A stretch of DNA of 64,000 bases from Qipengyuania psychrotolerans (GCF_019711355.1 NZ_CP081297.1:558001-622000); one strand, 5' to 3'; positions 49,268-57,689 are shown, numbered from the stretch's first letter. The notes: generated by a model from the sequence alone, not told the origin. Made by a program: numbers and translations.

Positions 49268-49303
49268 GCGACCGGGTGTGCAGCGTCCCGCACATCCGGT
49301 CGC
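49268..49303 (+). promoter_or_regulatory. Long hairpin between glnII and glsA
   Basis: A 14-bp stem (GCGACCGGGTGTGC with GCACATCCGGTCGC, one G-U pair) around an 8-base loop lies in the 98-base gap. No U-tract follows, so it is more likely an mRNA stabiliser or an attenuator that separates expression of the two opposing enzymes than a full terminator. Confidence 0.6.
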
Positions 49304-49323
49304 ACCCCCCAGGGAGAAAATAC

Positions 49324-50916
49324 ATGGTTACGCTCAAGAGCATTCCTGCGGATTCAAAGGCATTTGCAGCTGAACACCTTATCAAATCGTTGAAGAGTGA
49401 ACACACACAAGCGGTATCCAATGCCATGTTGATCCGCGCACTTGAGGAAATGGGGCTCCAGCGGGCCGATCCGCGCCTTTCCTCGCTTTTCGCAAAACTC
49501 GACGACATGCCAGAAAGCGGGACGCTCGACGAAGACGGGCTGCGCTACTTGCTGGGTGAAGTTGAGGCTTCCCTAGTAGGTCGTGCACTGTCGGGCTCGC
49601 TCGTCATTCCTGCATTCGATGAGTTCAGGGACCAACTCGACACAATATTTGATGCCTGCCGCGACGAAGCCAGCGGATCCGTGGCAAGCTACATCCCGCA
49701 GCTAGCGAGGGTAGACCCCGAGAAGTTTGCAATGGCCGTATGCACTATCGATGGCCAACGCCATTCGGTGGGGGACGATCATGATAGTTTCTGCGTGCAA
49801 TCGACCTGCAAGCCTGTGAACTATGCGATCGCACATGGTCTCTCCAGCGCGGACTCGATCCATAGCCATGTCGGTCGCGAACCATCCGGACGTTCGTTCA
49901 ACGAACTTACCTTAAACCCTGCCGGCTTGCCCCACAATCCGATGATCAATGCCGGCGCCATCATGGCCAGTTCGCTGATCAAGCCGGAGGAAAGCTTGGC
50001 CGATCGGTTCGACTTCGTGATGTCGAAATGGCGCGAGCTAGGCGGTGGTGCAGAACCGGGTTTCGACAATACGGTTTTCCTCTCGGAAAAAGCGACAGCT
50101 GACCGGAATTTCGCATTGGCCTATTTTATGCGAGAGAACGGCGCATTCCCTCCCAATACGAACTTGATGGAAACACTCGATTTCTATTTCCAGTGCTGCT
50201 CGATACGGATCGACGTTAGGCATATGGCGATCATTGCTGCCACGCTGGCAAATGGCGGTGTATGTCCAACAACGAGCCAGCGTGTGCTCGATGCCGAGTC
50301 AGTTCGGAACTGCCTCTCTCTGATGTATTCCTGCGGGATGTACGATTATTCCGGTGAATTCGCATTCACAGTCGGTATTCCCGCGAAGTCGGGCGTTTCG
50401 GGAGCCCTCATGTTGGTTGTTCCCGGCGTCTGCGGCTTTGCAATCTGGAGTCCGCGACTGGATCGATGCGGAAACAGCGTGCGTGGTGTACGGTTCGCCC
50501 AAGAACTTTCTAAGAAATACTCATTCCATAGTTATGCAACCATGGTCCAAGGGCAGGGACTCATCGACCCGACCAAGTCACAGGTCGAGCGCGCAGCGGA
50601 AGTGGCAAGCTCGCTTTGTTCGGCTGCTTCGGTCGGCGATCTGAGCGAATTGAGACGATTGGTTGCCAGCGGGGCGGACATCCTGCAAGCGGACTACGAC
50701 GGAAGAACGGCCCTTCACCTCGCTGCATCCGAAGGTCGTATTGGTGTTGTGCATTTTCTCCTGTCGATTGGGGCTAATGCAAAGCAGAAAGACCGCTGGG
50801 GCAATACAGCCCTCGCCGATGCAAAGCGTGAGGGTAAGGCAGATGTGGTGGAGATACTCTCCGCCATAGAGGCAGCCGAACCTATCAAACCCAAGCTGCG
50901 CCAAAGAGCCGCTTGA
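49324..50916 (+). CDS. glsA: Glutaminase with N-terminal helical and C-terminal ankyrin regions (animal-type)
   Basis: Glutaminase hydrolyses glutamine to glutamate and ammonia. The 530 residues are arranged like animal kidney-type glutaminase: an EF-hand-like helical front (1-110, LIRALEEMGLQRADPRLSSL), the beta-lactamase-like catalytic domain (115-415) with Ser160-x-x-Lys163 in QSTCKPVNY, GREPSGRSFNEL and PHNPMINAGAI, and two ankyrin repeats (about 450-515, DGRTALHLAASEGRIGVVHF). Short bacterial glutaminases lack both flanking parts. Start ATG at 49324 follows GGGAGAAA. It lies between glnII and a regulator-hydrolase gene. Confidence 0.93.
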   Translation: MVTLKSIPADSKAFAAEHLIKSLKSEHTQAVSNAMLIRALEEMGLQRADPRLSSLFAKLDDMPESGTLDEDGLRYLLGEVEASLVGRALSGSLVIPAFDEFRDQLDTIFDACRDEASGSVASYIPQLARVDPEKFAMAVCTIDGQRHSVGDDHDSFCVQSTCKPVNYAIAHGLSSADSIHSHVGREPSGRSFNELTLNPAGLPHNPMINAGAIMASSLIKPEESLADRFDFVMSKWRELGGGAEPGFDNTVFLSEKATADRNFALAYFMRENGAFPPNTNLMETLDFYFQCCSIRIDVRHMAIIAATLANGGVCPTTSQRVLDAESVRNCLSLMYSCGMYDYSGEFAFTVGIPAKSGVSGALMLVVPGVCGFAIWSPRLDRCGNSVRGVRFAQELSKKYSFHSYATMVQGQGLIDPTKSQVERAAEVASSLCSAASVGDLSELRRLVASGADILQADYDGRTALHLAASEGRIGVVHFLLSIGANAKQKDRWGNTALADAKREGKADVVEILSAIEAAEPIKPKLRQRAA

Positions 50917-50935
50917 AGGTTGAAGGGGTAGCGAA

Positions 50936-52522
50936 ATGCTTCAGATTGATCTCCTTGGCTCAGTTTCCGTGAGCGAATATGAAAAGAGCATTGCGCTTCC
51001 TGCATCACGCAAGACGAGGGCGCTCATCGCATTTCTGGCTATCGAGACAGGTCCACATACCCGCTCGGCGCTATGCGATATGTTCTGGGAAATACCTGAT
51101 GATCCGCGAGCATCTCTCCGCTGGTCGCTCAGCAAGCTGCGCACCGTCCTAAATTCGGATGGTCACGAGAGGCTCTTGGCTGATCGACAAAGTGTGCATC
51201 TCGAACTGAAAGATGCCGCGGTTGACTATTTGTCAGTTCGAGAGGCCATTCGAAATCCCGCTGGAGGTATCGATGATCTGATAAAGGCATGGGACATGTC
51301 CGGCAGCGAATTGCTGGAAGACTGCGAACTCTCGAACCAAGCGGATTTCATGATCTGGCTTGGTCAGCAGCGCAACGAGCTCTCGAGAATGCGATTTGAA
51401 ATTGCCAAGCGTGTGGCATTGGCAGACCAGCTTTCGACTACAGATCGGGACAGGTGGGCCGAACGCTGGCTGAACGAGGCCCCGTTTGATTACGAGGCGG
51501 CTGAAAATGCAGTTGCTTCCAAACGTGCAATCGGGATGGAAGCCCAAGCTGTACAACTCACTGCAGACCTCCAGCGAAGTTTCCGCGAAGCAGGGTTGCC
51601 TACACCGGGTTTTTCCAGAGAGAGCCTGTCCGCGCCGGGACCCGCACCGACCGTCGGGCTGGCAATGAAGGCTGCAGCGCCGCGGCAATCTATTCGCTTT
51701 GTGCAGGCAAAGGATAGAACCTCCATTGCATGGGCAAGTGTAGGCGGAAGGGATAATCCTCCGCTTATCAAGGCCGCGAACTGGCTAAATCATCTGGAAT
51801 TGGACTGGGAGGCACCGATCTGGAGTCCACTTTTTCGGGAGCTGGCGAAATCCTTTCATCTCGTTCGTTATGACGAGCGTGGTTGTGGTCTATCCGATTG
51901 GGAAGTCCCCGAAATCGATTTCGAGAGCTTCGTCGATGACCTAAAGCTGGTTGCCGATGCTTCAGGCTTGGAAACATTTCCTCTGCTCGGCATCAGTCAG
52001 GGCGCTGCGGTGTCCATTGAATTCGCAGCGCGCTATCCTGAGCGGGTTAGCAAGCTGATCCTCTTCGGTGGCTATCCGTGCGGTTGGCGGCACACCGCGA
52101 AAGAAGAGGAAGTGCGCGAACGCGAAGCCGTGATGGTGCTCACTGAAACGGGTTGGGGACGCGACAATCCCGTCTATCGTCACATGTTCTCGCAAACTTT
52201 CATGCCGGATGCGACAGTCGATGAATTGGCGTGGTTCGACGAATTTCAACGCTTGACGACTTCACCAGAGAATGCGGTGAGGTTTCTAGAAGCCTTTTCC
52301 ACACTCGACGTTAGACATAGCCTAGCGAAGGTTAAGTGTCCGACACTGGTCGTTCATTCTCAACGGGATCAACGTATCCCTCTTGCTGTCGGTGTAAATA
52401 TGGCTTCGCAGATACCCCATGCTCGCTTCTTGAGCGTCAACAGCAATAACCACCTGCTCTTGGGTAGAGAACTTGCCTCGACGCAATTCGTTCGGGAGGT
52501 CGCGGATTTCCTGCTGGATTAG
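50936..52522 (+). CDS. SARP/BTAD-type regulator fused to an alpha/beta hydrolase
   Basis: A 528-residue fusion. Residues 1-90 are a winged helix of the AfsR/SARP type (SRKTRALIAFLAIETGPHTR, RASLRWSLSKLRTVL), followed by a BTAD-like helical region to about 210. Residues 245-528 are an alpha/beta hydrolase: LLGISQGAAVSIEF holds the nucleophilic Ser, HSQRDQRIP the Asp and NSNNHLLLG the His, so the enzyme part looks active. This suggests a transcription factor that binds or hydrolyses a small molecule. It starts 19 bases after glsA, so it belongs to the glutamine operon. Confidence 0.82.
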   Translation: MLQIDLLGSVSVSEYEKSIALPASRKTRALIAFLAIETGPHTRSALCDMFWEIPDDPRASLRWSLSKLRTVLNSDGHERLLADRQSVHLELKDAAVDYLSVREAIRNPAGGIDDLIKAWDMSGSELLEDCELSNQADFMIWLGQQRNELSRMRFEIAKRVALADQLSTTDRDRWAERWLNEAPFDYEAAENAVASKRAIGMEAQAVQLTADLQRSFREAGLPTPGFSRESLSAPGPAPTVGLAMKAAAPRQSIRFVQAKDRTSIAWASVGGRDNPPLIKAANWLNHLELDWEAPIWSPLFRELAKSFHLVRYDERGCGLSDWEVPEIDFESFVDDLKLVADASGLETFPLLGISQGAAVSIEFAARYPERVSKLILFGGYPCGWRHTAKEEEVREREAVMVLTETGWGRDNPVYRHMFSQTFMPDATVDELAWFDEFQRLTTSPENAVRFLEAFSTLDVRHSLAKVKCPTLVVHSQRDQRIPLAVGVNMASQIPHARFLSVNSNNHLLLGRELASTQFVREVADFLLD

Positions 52523-52612
52523 ATATCCGCCAAGTGCCTTCTCCCCATGCCGGGCCCTTAGGTTCTGTCCTATCGAATGGCCGGTTTCGGGAGACGAACC
52601 TAGGCGAGGAAA

Positions 52613-52656
52613 TGTCGCAAACCGGGTCGTTAGCTGACAGGCAGCTTCTCGACAAA
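52613..52656 (+). repeat. Dispersed repeat copy 12 (5' half only)
   Basis: TGTCGCAAACCGGGTCGTTA followed by GCTGACAGGCAGCTTCTCG; the right half is missing. Confidence 0.75.
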
Positions 52657-52663
52657 AGGGGCC

Positions 52664-52690
52664 AATAGCGGACGGTCAGCTAACGGCCCC
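52664..52690 (-). repeat. Inverted fragment of the dispersed repeat
   Basis: Read on the minus strand it gives GGGGCCGTTAGCTGACCGTC, the same head as copy 12. The two heads face each other, the only inverted pair I found. Confidence 0.65.
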
Positions 52691-52712
52691 AAAGCTGTCG
52701 AACGGTCGGATT

Positions 52713-53357
52713 TCAAAGCAATCGATGCAGCTCTAGGCTGCGGCGCACACAAAGGTCAGCCAACGATTGGGCTTCCTCACTCTCACGTTTCGACATTCGA
52801 TGCCGGTCAACGATTTCGAAGCCACCGCTCGGTATTTGTAGAACAGAGGCGCCTGGCCAAATTTTCTCGGGCTTACAGCCAATGGAAGCGATCTTCTTCA
52901 GCCGCCCGTACTCTTTGCCCGCCCGAAAGTGTGCCCTGAGCGTTGCACACAATTCCTCAATCTCGACATGAAATGACCAACGACCAGTGGTTGCCCGGAC
53001 CGTGATCGCAGGATCCGCTACAATGCTAGCGGTCGCGGGGATTGAATTCGCGGCCAATGAACTTCTGAGTTCATGCTGGATGGCGCGGAGCTCCTCCAGA
53101 ATGGAAAGGGTTTCCAATTCCAACCCGACAGAACGTTCGACCGCTTCCCGCGAGACGAATTTGACGTTTTCGCTACCAAAGTCGTTGATTGGCGTAACAC
53201 CCATCTTTCGAAGCTGCTTGAGGGCAGAGGTTGGGTGGCACTGCAGCTGCGGCGCGTACGCCGAAGCTTTGACAAACCGACGTTCAAAGTTTCGGAGGGA
53301 TGCCTCGCAAATTGCGGTCCGCCCGTGCTTGCCGACTTTAGTGCGCAACAGGCGCAC
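52713..53357 (-). CDS. Hypothetical protein, 214 aa, possibly a truncated HTH protein
   Basis: Unknown. The N-terminal half has a helix-turn-helix look (RFVKASAYAPQLQCHPTSAL, KQLRKMGVTPINDFGSEN), like the DNA-binding tails of large mobile-element proteins. The C-terminal half (HVEIEELCATLRAHFRAGKE) is helical. It starts with GTG two bases after the stop of the next gene upstream, and the frame is open further to the 5' side, so a frameshifted or truncated longer protein is possible. Located at the inner side of the island end. Confidence 0.45.
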   Translation of the reverse strand: MRLLRTKVGKHGRTAICEASLRNFERRFVKASAYAPQLQCHPTSALKQLRKMGVTPINDFGSENVKFVSREAVERSVGLELETLSILEELRAIQHELRSSLAANSIPATASIVADPAITVRATTGRWSFHVEIEELCATLRAHFRAGKEYGRLKKIASIGCKPEKIWPGASVLQIPSGGFEIVDRHRMSKRESEEAQSLADLCVRRSLELHRLL

Positions 53358-53359
53358 GC

Positions 53360-53590
53360 TTAGCCGGCGAGCATGAATACAAGTGTCGCCATGCTGGCGA
53401 GCGTCAGGAAATTCGGATCAAATGCCAGCCCTGCCATGATCGCCGACAAGGCTACGTCATCTTGTGTACCGGCAGTGCCGCACGCGATCAGCAGCGTGGC
53501 AGCACCCCAGAAAAGCGCGTTTCTGCGGGCCGTAGCAAAGGCCGTGCTGTAATCGATCGGCTTGTCGGCGGGATTGTCGGTCTTTGCCAT
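53360..53590 (-). CDS. Small membrane protein, 76 aa
   Basis: A short polar start (AKTDNPADKPIDYSTAFATA) precedes two hydrophobic segments (LFWGAATLLIACGT and FLTLASMATLVFMLAG). It looks like a real inner-membrane protein; no family recognised. The ATG at 53590 is clear. The 214-residue gene begins right after it on the same strand. Confidence 0.6.
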   Translation of the reverse strand: MAKTDNPADKPIDYSTAFATARRNALFWGAATLLIACGTAGTQDDVALSAIMAGLAFDPNFLTLASMATLVFMLAG

Positions 53591-53862
53591 TTCCTATGGT
53601 TGCTTCGAGGTGTGCGCCGCAGTCAATCAGGCTGGCGAAGCTATCCCCGCTCGCTTCCACCGCCCGCGTGGCGGAGGCGAAGCGGAAACAGGAATGGAAG
53701 TAAATAAAGCGCGTCTTTTCAGGCGCTTGTCTTCGTTTGGAAGTCGTGGAAGCAAAATTCGGGCAACTCCGCACAAGAAACCATAGTATGGTTTGCAGCG
53801 CCATTACCCTGAAATTTACCTCCATTACTTCCAACCTCTCTCTTGTCGAAGGGAAGAATGGA

Positions 53863-54216
53863 ATGGAATATACTGATAATATTGGAGAAACCGGCAAATC
53901 GGGCGGCTTGGCATTTACTTCCAAGGGGCCTTCCAGCGTTCCTTCCACGCTTGAGGACTTGGAAGAGAGGCTGATCGGGGTGCACGAGCTGTGGCGGCGC
54001 AGTCCCGGTGAGGCGCGCTGGCCGTTTGCGGGCGACGGGCCGTGGCACCTGGCGCAGGGCGAGGTGGGCGACATCAAGGGCGATTTCTCCGAGACGCTGA
54101 TCACCACCGATGCGGGCAAGGAGTTGCTGGTACGCAAGATCGAGAGCCGCAGGCCGCGCACAGCGCTGGATGCGCGGGAGGTCGGCGAGCGCGCCGGGTT
54201 GGTCAAGACCGCTTGA
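53863..54216 (+). CDS. Hypothetical protein, 117 aa
   Basis: A soluble, charged protein. The C-terminal 85 residues (LEERLIGVHELWRRSPGEAR, WPFAGDGPWHLAQGEVGDIK) are GC-rich in codon use and look conserved, while the first 35 residues are AT-richer. No family recognised. I start at the ATG at 53863 after GAAGGGAAG; the frame is open to 53737. It lies between the island and the tRNA-Thr gene. Confidence 0.55.
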   Translation: MEYTDNIGETGKSGGLAFTSKGPSSVPSTLEDLEERLIGVHELWRRSPGEARWPFAGDGPWHLAQGEVGDIKGDFSETLITTDAGKELLVRKIESRRPRTALDAREVGERAGLVKTA

Positions 54217-54367
54217 TGGCTGCTTTTAGGACCGGCCATTCAAACGCTGAACGGCAAGGATGAGGGCGCAAAGCGGTCACAGCTCTCTGGATCTGTGCTG
54301 CCCTTTAGAAGTCGGAGTGTCCAAAGAACTTGGAAACTGTCCAAGCTTCAGTGACGTCCCACAGGAG

Positions 54368-54443
54368 TGGTGCCGGCTGCAGGAGTCGAACCCGCGGCCT
54401 GATGATTACAAATCAACTGCTCTACCAACTGAGCTAAGCCGGC
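54368..54443 (-). tRNA. tRNA-Thr (anticodon TGT)
   Basis: The minus strand folds as a cloverleaf: acceptor GCCGGCT, D-arm GCTC/GAGC, anticodon loop TTTGTAA (anticodon TGT for codon ACA), T-arm with GGTTCGACTCC, and encoded CCA. The anticodon stem has one T-T mismatch in my reading. The 3' end faces the accessory region on the left. Confidence 0.93.
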
Positions 54444-54563
54444 CCACATCTCATGCAACGATGCGCTGCGGCATGTTGCGAGCGCGCCTTTGCGATAATT
54501 TCGTGCCTACGTAAACCCACTTCCGGTTTGCGGGTGAGGAAAGGCGCGCCTATCGCCCCGATC

Positions 54564-55505
54564 ATGGATTTGCAGCGCATCGTCGAAGAGACCTGGAATG
54601 AACTGGCGGACGAGCGCGGAAGCGGCAATCCGGCCCGCTATATACCGGCGCTGGCCTTGGTGGATCCCAGGAAGTTCGGCATCGCCCTGGCAACGCGTGA
54701 AGGCGAGGTTTTTTGCGCCGGAGACGCTGACGAGCAGTTTTCGATCCAGTCGATTTCCAAGGTGTTTGCCCTTGCGCTGGCTTTGGAGCGACACGGTCCC
54801 GGCCTGTGGGAAGCAGTGGGCAGGGAACCGTCGGGCGATCCCTTCAACTCGATCGTCCAGCTCGAGCGGGAAAAAGGTATTCCCCGCAATCCGTTCATCA
54901 ATTCTGGCGCGATCGTGACCACGGACAGATTTGTCGATGACCGCACACCGGAACAAGCGGTCGGCGACCTAATGAGCCGCCTTCGCCGGATGGGGAGAGA
55001 CGAATCGATCAATTTCGATGAGGACGTCGCGCGGTCTGAGAGCGAGACGGGTTCACGCAACCGCTCGCTTGCGTATTTCCTGGCCGACTTTGGGCGACTC
55101 ATGAACCCGGTCGAGGATGTCCTGTCGGTCTATTTCCGGCAGTGCGCGCTGGCGATGAGCTGCCGGCAACTGGCCGAATCGTCCCTCTTCCTGCCGTTCG
55201 ACGGGACCGATCCGGTGACGGGCCAGGAAATGTGTTCGCCCAGCCGGTCGCGCCGGATCAACGCGCTGATGCTGCTGTGCGGCCACTATGACAATTCGGG
55301 CCAGTTTGCTTTCGAGGTCGGCGTTCCGGGCAAGTCTGGCGTGGGCGGGGGCATTCTTGCCAGCGTTCCGGGCAGGGCTTCCATCGCTGTATGGTCACCG
55401 GGATTGAACCGCGCAGGCACTAGTATGCTCGGTGCAAAGGCCCTGTCGTCCATTGCCCTGAAAACGGGTTGGTCTGTGTTCAGCGGACGGCCGCCGCAAA
55501 TCTAG
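54564..55505 (+). CDS. glsA: Glutaminase (short bacterial type)
   Basis: The 313-residue protein is the bare catalytic glutaminase as in E. coli GlsA1/YbaS. The beta-lactamase-like pair is Ser63-x-x-Lys66 in QSISKVFAL; GREPSGDPFNSI, IPRNPFINSGAI and VPGKSGVGGGILA are conserved blocks. It gives the genome a second glutaminase, about 3.6 kb from the ankyrin-bearing one, but is not similar to it outside the catalytic core. Its stop overlaps the stop of the convergent gene by four bases. Start at ATG 54564. Confidence 0.93.
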   Translation: MDLQRIVEETWNELADERGSGNPARYIPALALVDPRKFGIALATREGEVFCAGDADEQFSIQSISKVFALALALERHGPGLWEAVGREPSGDPFNSIVQLEREKGIPRNPFINSGAIVTTDRFVDDRTPEQAVGDLMSRLRRMGRDESINFDEDVARSESETGSRNRSLAYFLADFGRLMNPVEDVLSVYFRQCALAMSCRQLAESSLFLPFDGTDPVTGQEMCSPSRSRRINALMLLCGHYDNSGQFAFEVGVPGKSGVGGGILASVPGRASIAVWSPGLNRAGTSMLGAKALSSIALKTGWSVFSGRPPQI

Positions 55506-56380
55506 AGCGCGCCGAAGGTCCAGCCTTCGGTGCGGGCGATCTGGGGCGTGAGCGCCTGCGGAGCCCAGCGCTGCGGCTCGTCGGCGACCTTGCGCAGCCA
55601 AGCTGCTGTCAGCAGGGCGTCGGAGGCATGATCGTCGATGGGTCCTTCACCGGAGACTGTGGGCGAGCCGAGCGCCGCCAATGCTGCGTTCAAATCTTCA
55701 AAACTGCGCATCTTTGCCCTGGAAGCGCTTCGGCCCGCCTCTTTGGCGGCGAGGCTGGTGTAGATTTCGACGAGGAGGGAGCCTTTTGCCGGTTTGGGAT
55801 CAACTGGCCACACGGGCAGCTGGCCGCGCAGCCGATGGAGCATCCGCATTCCGGTCAGGCTGGATTTGCCGACCTGCGCCGCGCCCACCAGGTTGAAGTT
55901 CGAGTAAGGCTTGCAGCCCATGTCCGCTTGGGCGTGTTCGGTGACGCGGAAGCGGCCGCGGCCATGATCGGCCCGGTCGCACCGGAAATGCGCACCCGTC
56001 AAAGTGCCATCGCGGAAGTAGGGACAGTAGTCGGGATGGTCGACAAAGGGCTGCGCGCCAAGGTTCGGCTCATCTGCGCAAAGATCGTCAATCAGTGCCC
56101 ACAGCGCAGGGGCATCGGGCAACAGGACCGTGTTTTCGGGAAAGAACGCCCCGCAATCGGCATGGGGCAGGGCGATGCCCAAGTCGACGCCGACCAGCGT
56201 GTCCTGCGGCAGGTCGGTGCGCAGAACCTCCAGCACATCCTCGCGGCCCCAGCCAGCGCCCCGTTCAACCAGCACCGGCGGTCCGCCGGCACCATCAGCA
56301 AACGCCAGCGCGATACCTTTCTGGCGCGCACCTTTCGCGCCCGACCAGTCGACCGCCAGGAATTGGCGGAACCTACTCAC
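55502..56380 (-). CDS. DUF429-like predicted RNase H-fold protein
   Basis: About 292 residues. FLAVDWSGAKG near the N-terminus, VGVDLGIALPHA and the C-terminal acidic block DDHASDALLTAAWLRK resemble the DUF429 family, which is predicted to adopt an RNase H-like nuclease fold with acidic catalytic residues. Function untested. It starts with GTG at 56380, inside the end of rarA, so the two are translationally linked. Confidence 0.65.
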   Translation of the reverse strand: MSRFRQFLAVDWSGAKGARQKGIALAFADGAGGPPVLVERGAGWGREDVLEVLRTDLPQDTLVGVDLGIALPHADCGAFFPENTVLLPDAPALWALIDDLCADEPNLGAQPFVDHPDYCPYFRDGTLTGAHFRCDRADHGRGRFRVTEHAQADMGCKPYSNFNLVGAAQVGKSSLTGMRMLHRLRGQLPVWPVDPKPAKGSLLVEIYTSLAAKEAGRSASRAKMRSFEDLNAALAALGSPTVSGEGPIDDHASDALLTAAWLRKVADEPQRWAPQALTPQIARTEGWTFGAL

Positions 56381-57689
56381 GCTCGCGCCGCAGCTTGTCC
56401 CAATAATCAAGGCGCTTCTTCACATCTCGCTCGAACCCGCGCTCGACTGGTTCGTAATAGGTCTGCGGCTCCATTTCGTCGGGCCAGTAATTGTCACCGG
56501 AAAAGCCTTCGCCCGCGTCATGGTCGTAAGTGTAGCCTGCGCCATAACCGATATCCTTCATCAGCTTGGTAGGTGCGTTGAGGATGTTCTGCGGGGGCAT
56601 CAGGCTGCCGGTTTCCTTCGCGCTTTTGAACGAGGATTTCTGCGCTTTATAGACTGCATTCGATTTGGGTGCGGTGGCGAGGTAGGTGCAGGCCTGCACG
56701 AGCGCCAGCTCGCCTTCGGGACTGCCGAGAAATTCGTAAGCGTCCTTGGCGGCCATGCATTGTACCAGCGCCTGCGGGTCGGCCATGCCGATGTCTTCGA
56801 CCGCCATGCGCACGAGCCGGCGGGCAAGGAAGCGCGGTTCTTCACCGGCTGTCAGCATCCGCGCAAGGTAATAGAGCGAAGCCTGAACATCGCTGCCGCG
56901 CACCGCCTTGTGAAGCGCGGAGATTAGATTGTAATGGCCTTCGCGGTCCTTGTCATAAACCGCCACGCGCCGCTGAAGGAACTGGCCCAGTGCCGCAGGA
57001 TCGAGAGGTTTCTCGATCTTTGCATTGTAGAGCGTTTCGGCCTGATTGAGCAGGAAGCGGCCATCCCCGTCGGCCGATGCGACCAGCGCGTCGCGGGCTG
57101 CAGGCGTCAATGGAAGGGCGCCTTCCAGCTCCTCTGCCCGTTCGATCAGCAGGGAGAGTGCGTCGCGGCCGAGCCGCTGCAGGATCAGCACTTGCGCCCG
57201 GCTGAGCAAAGCTGCGTTCAGCGCAAAGCTGGGGTTTTCCGTAGTCGCGCCGACCAGCGTGACCGTGCCGCGTTCGACAAAGGGCAGGAAACCGTCCTGC
57301 TGGGCGCGGTTAAAACGGTGAATTTCGTCCACGAACAGCAGCGTGCGCTGTCCCGCCTTGGCAGCGGTATCGGCAGCGGCGAACGCCTTCTTGAGGTCGG
57401 CCACCCCGGAAAACACCGCGCTGACGCTTTCGAAACGCATTCCCACGCTGTCGGCCAGCAGCCGCGCGATAGTCGTCTTGCCTGTGCCGGGCGGTCCCCA
57501 CAGGATCATGCTGGAAAGGCGGCCCGCTGCCACCATGCGGCCAATGGCACCTTCGGACCCGGTCAGGTGGTCCTGCCCGATAACCTCGTCGAGTGAAACC
57601 GGGCGCAGCCGATCGGCGAGCGGCGCATCGTCGCGCACGCTATCGTTTGCGGATCGCTGGGGAAGGTCGTCTGGAAACAGGTCAGCCAT
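56373..57689 (-). CDS. rarA: Replication-associated recombination ATPase RarA (MgsA)
   Basis: A 438-residue AAA+ ATPase related to clamp loaders, acting at stalled replication forks. Walker A is GPPGTGKTTIARLL, Walker B LLFVDEIHRFNRAQQD, and VGATTENPSFALN is sensor 1. The C-terminal MgsA domain includes GSDVQASLYYLARML and PKSNAVYKAQKS-like blocks. The ATG at 57689 begins MADLFPDD, matching the family start; the frame is open further upstream but reaches the PadR operator region. Confidence 0.93.
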   Translation of the reverse strand: MADLFPDDLPQRSANDSVRDDAPLADRLRPVSLDEVIGQDHLTGSEGAIGRMVAAGRLSSMILWGPPGTGKTTIARLLADSVGMRFESVSAVFSGVADLKKAFAAADTAAKAGQRTLLFVDEIHRFNRAQQDGFLPFVERGTVTLVGATTENPSFALNAALLSRAQVLILQRLGRDALSLLIERAEELEGALPLTPAARDALVASADGDGRFLLNQAETLYNAKIEKPLDPAALGQFLQRRVAVYDKDREGHYNLISALHKAVRGSDVQASLYYLARMLTAGEEPRFLARRLVRMAVEDIGMADPQALVQCMAAKDAYEFLGSPEGELALVQACTYLATAPKSNAVYKAQKSSFKSAKETGSLMPPQNILNAPTKLMKDIGYGAGYTYDHDAGEGFSGDNYWPDEMEPQTYYEPVERGFERDVKKRLDYWDKLRRERE

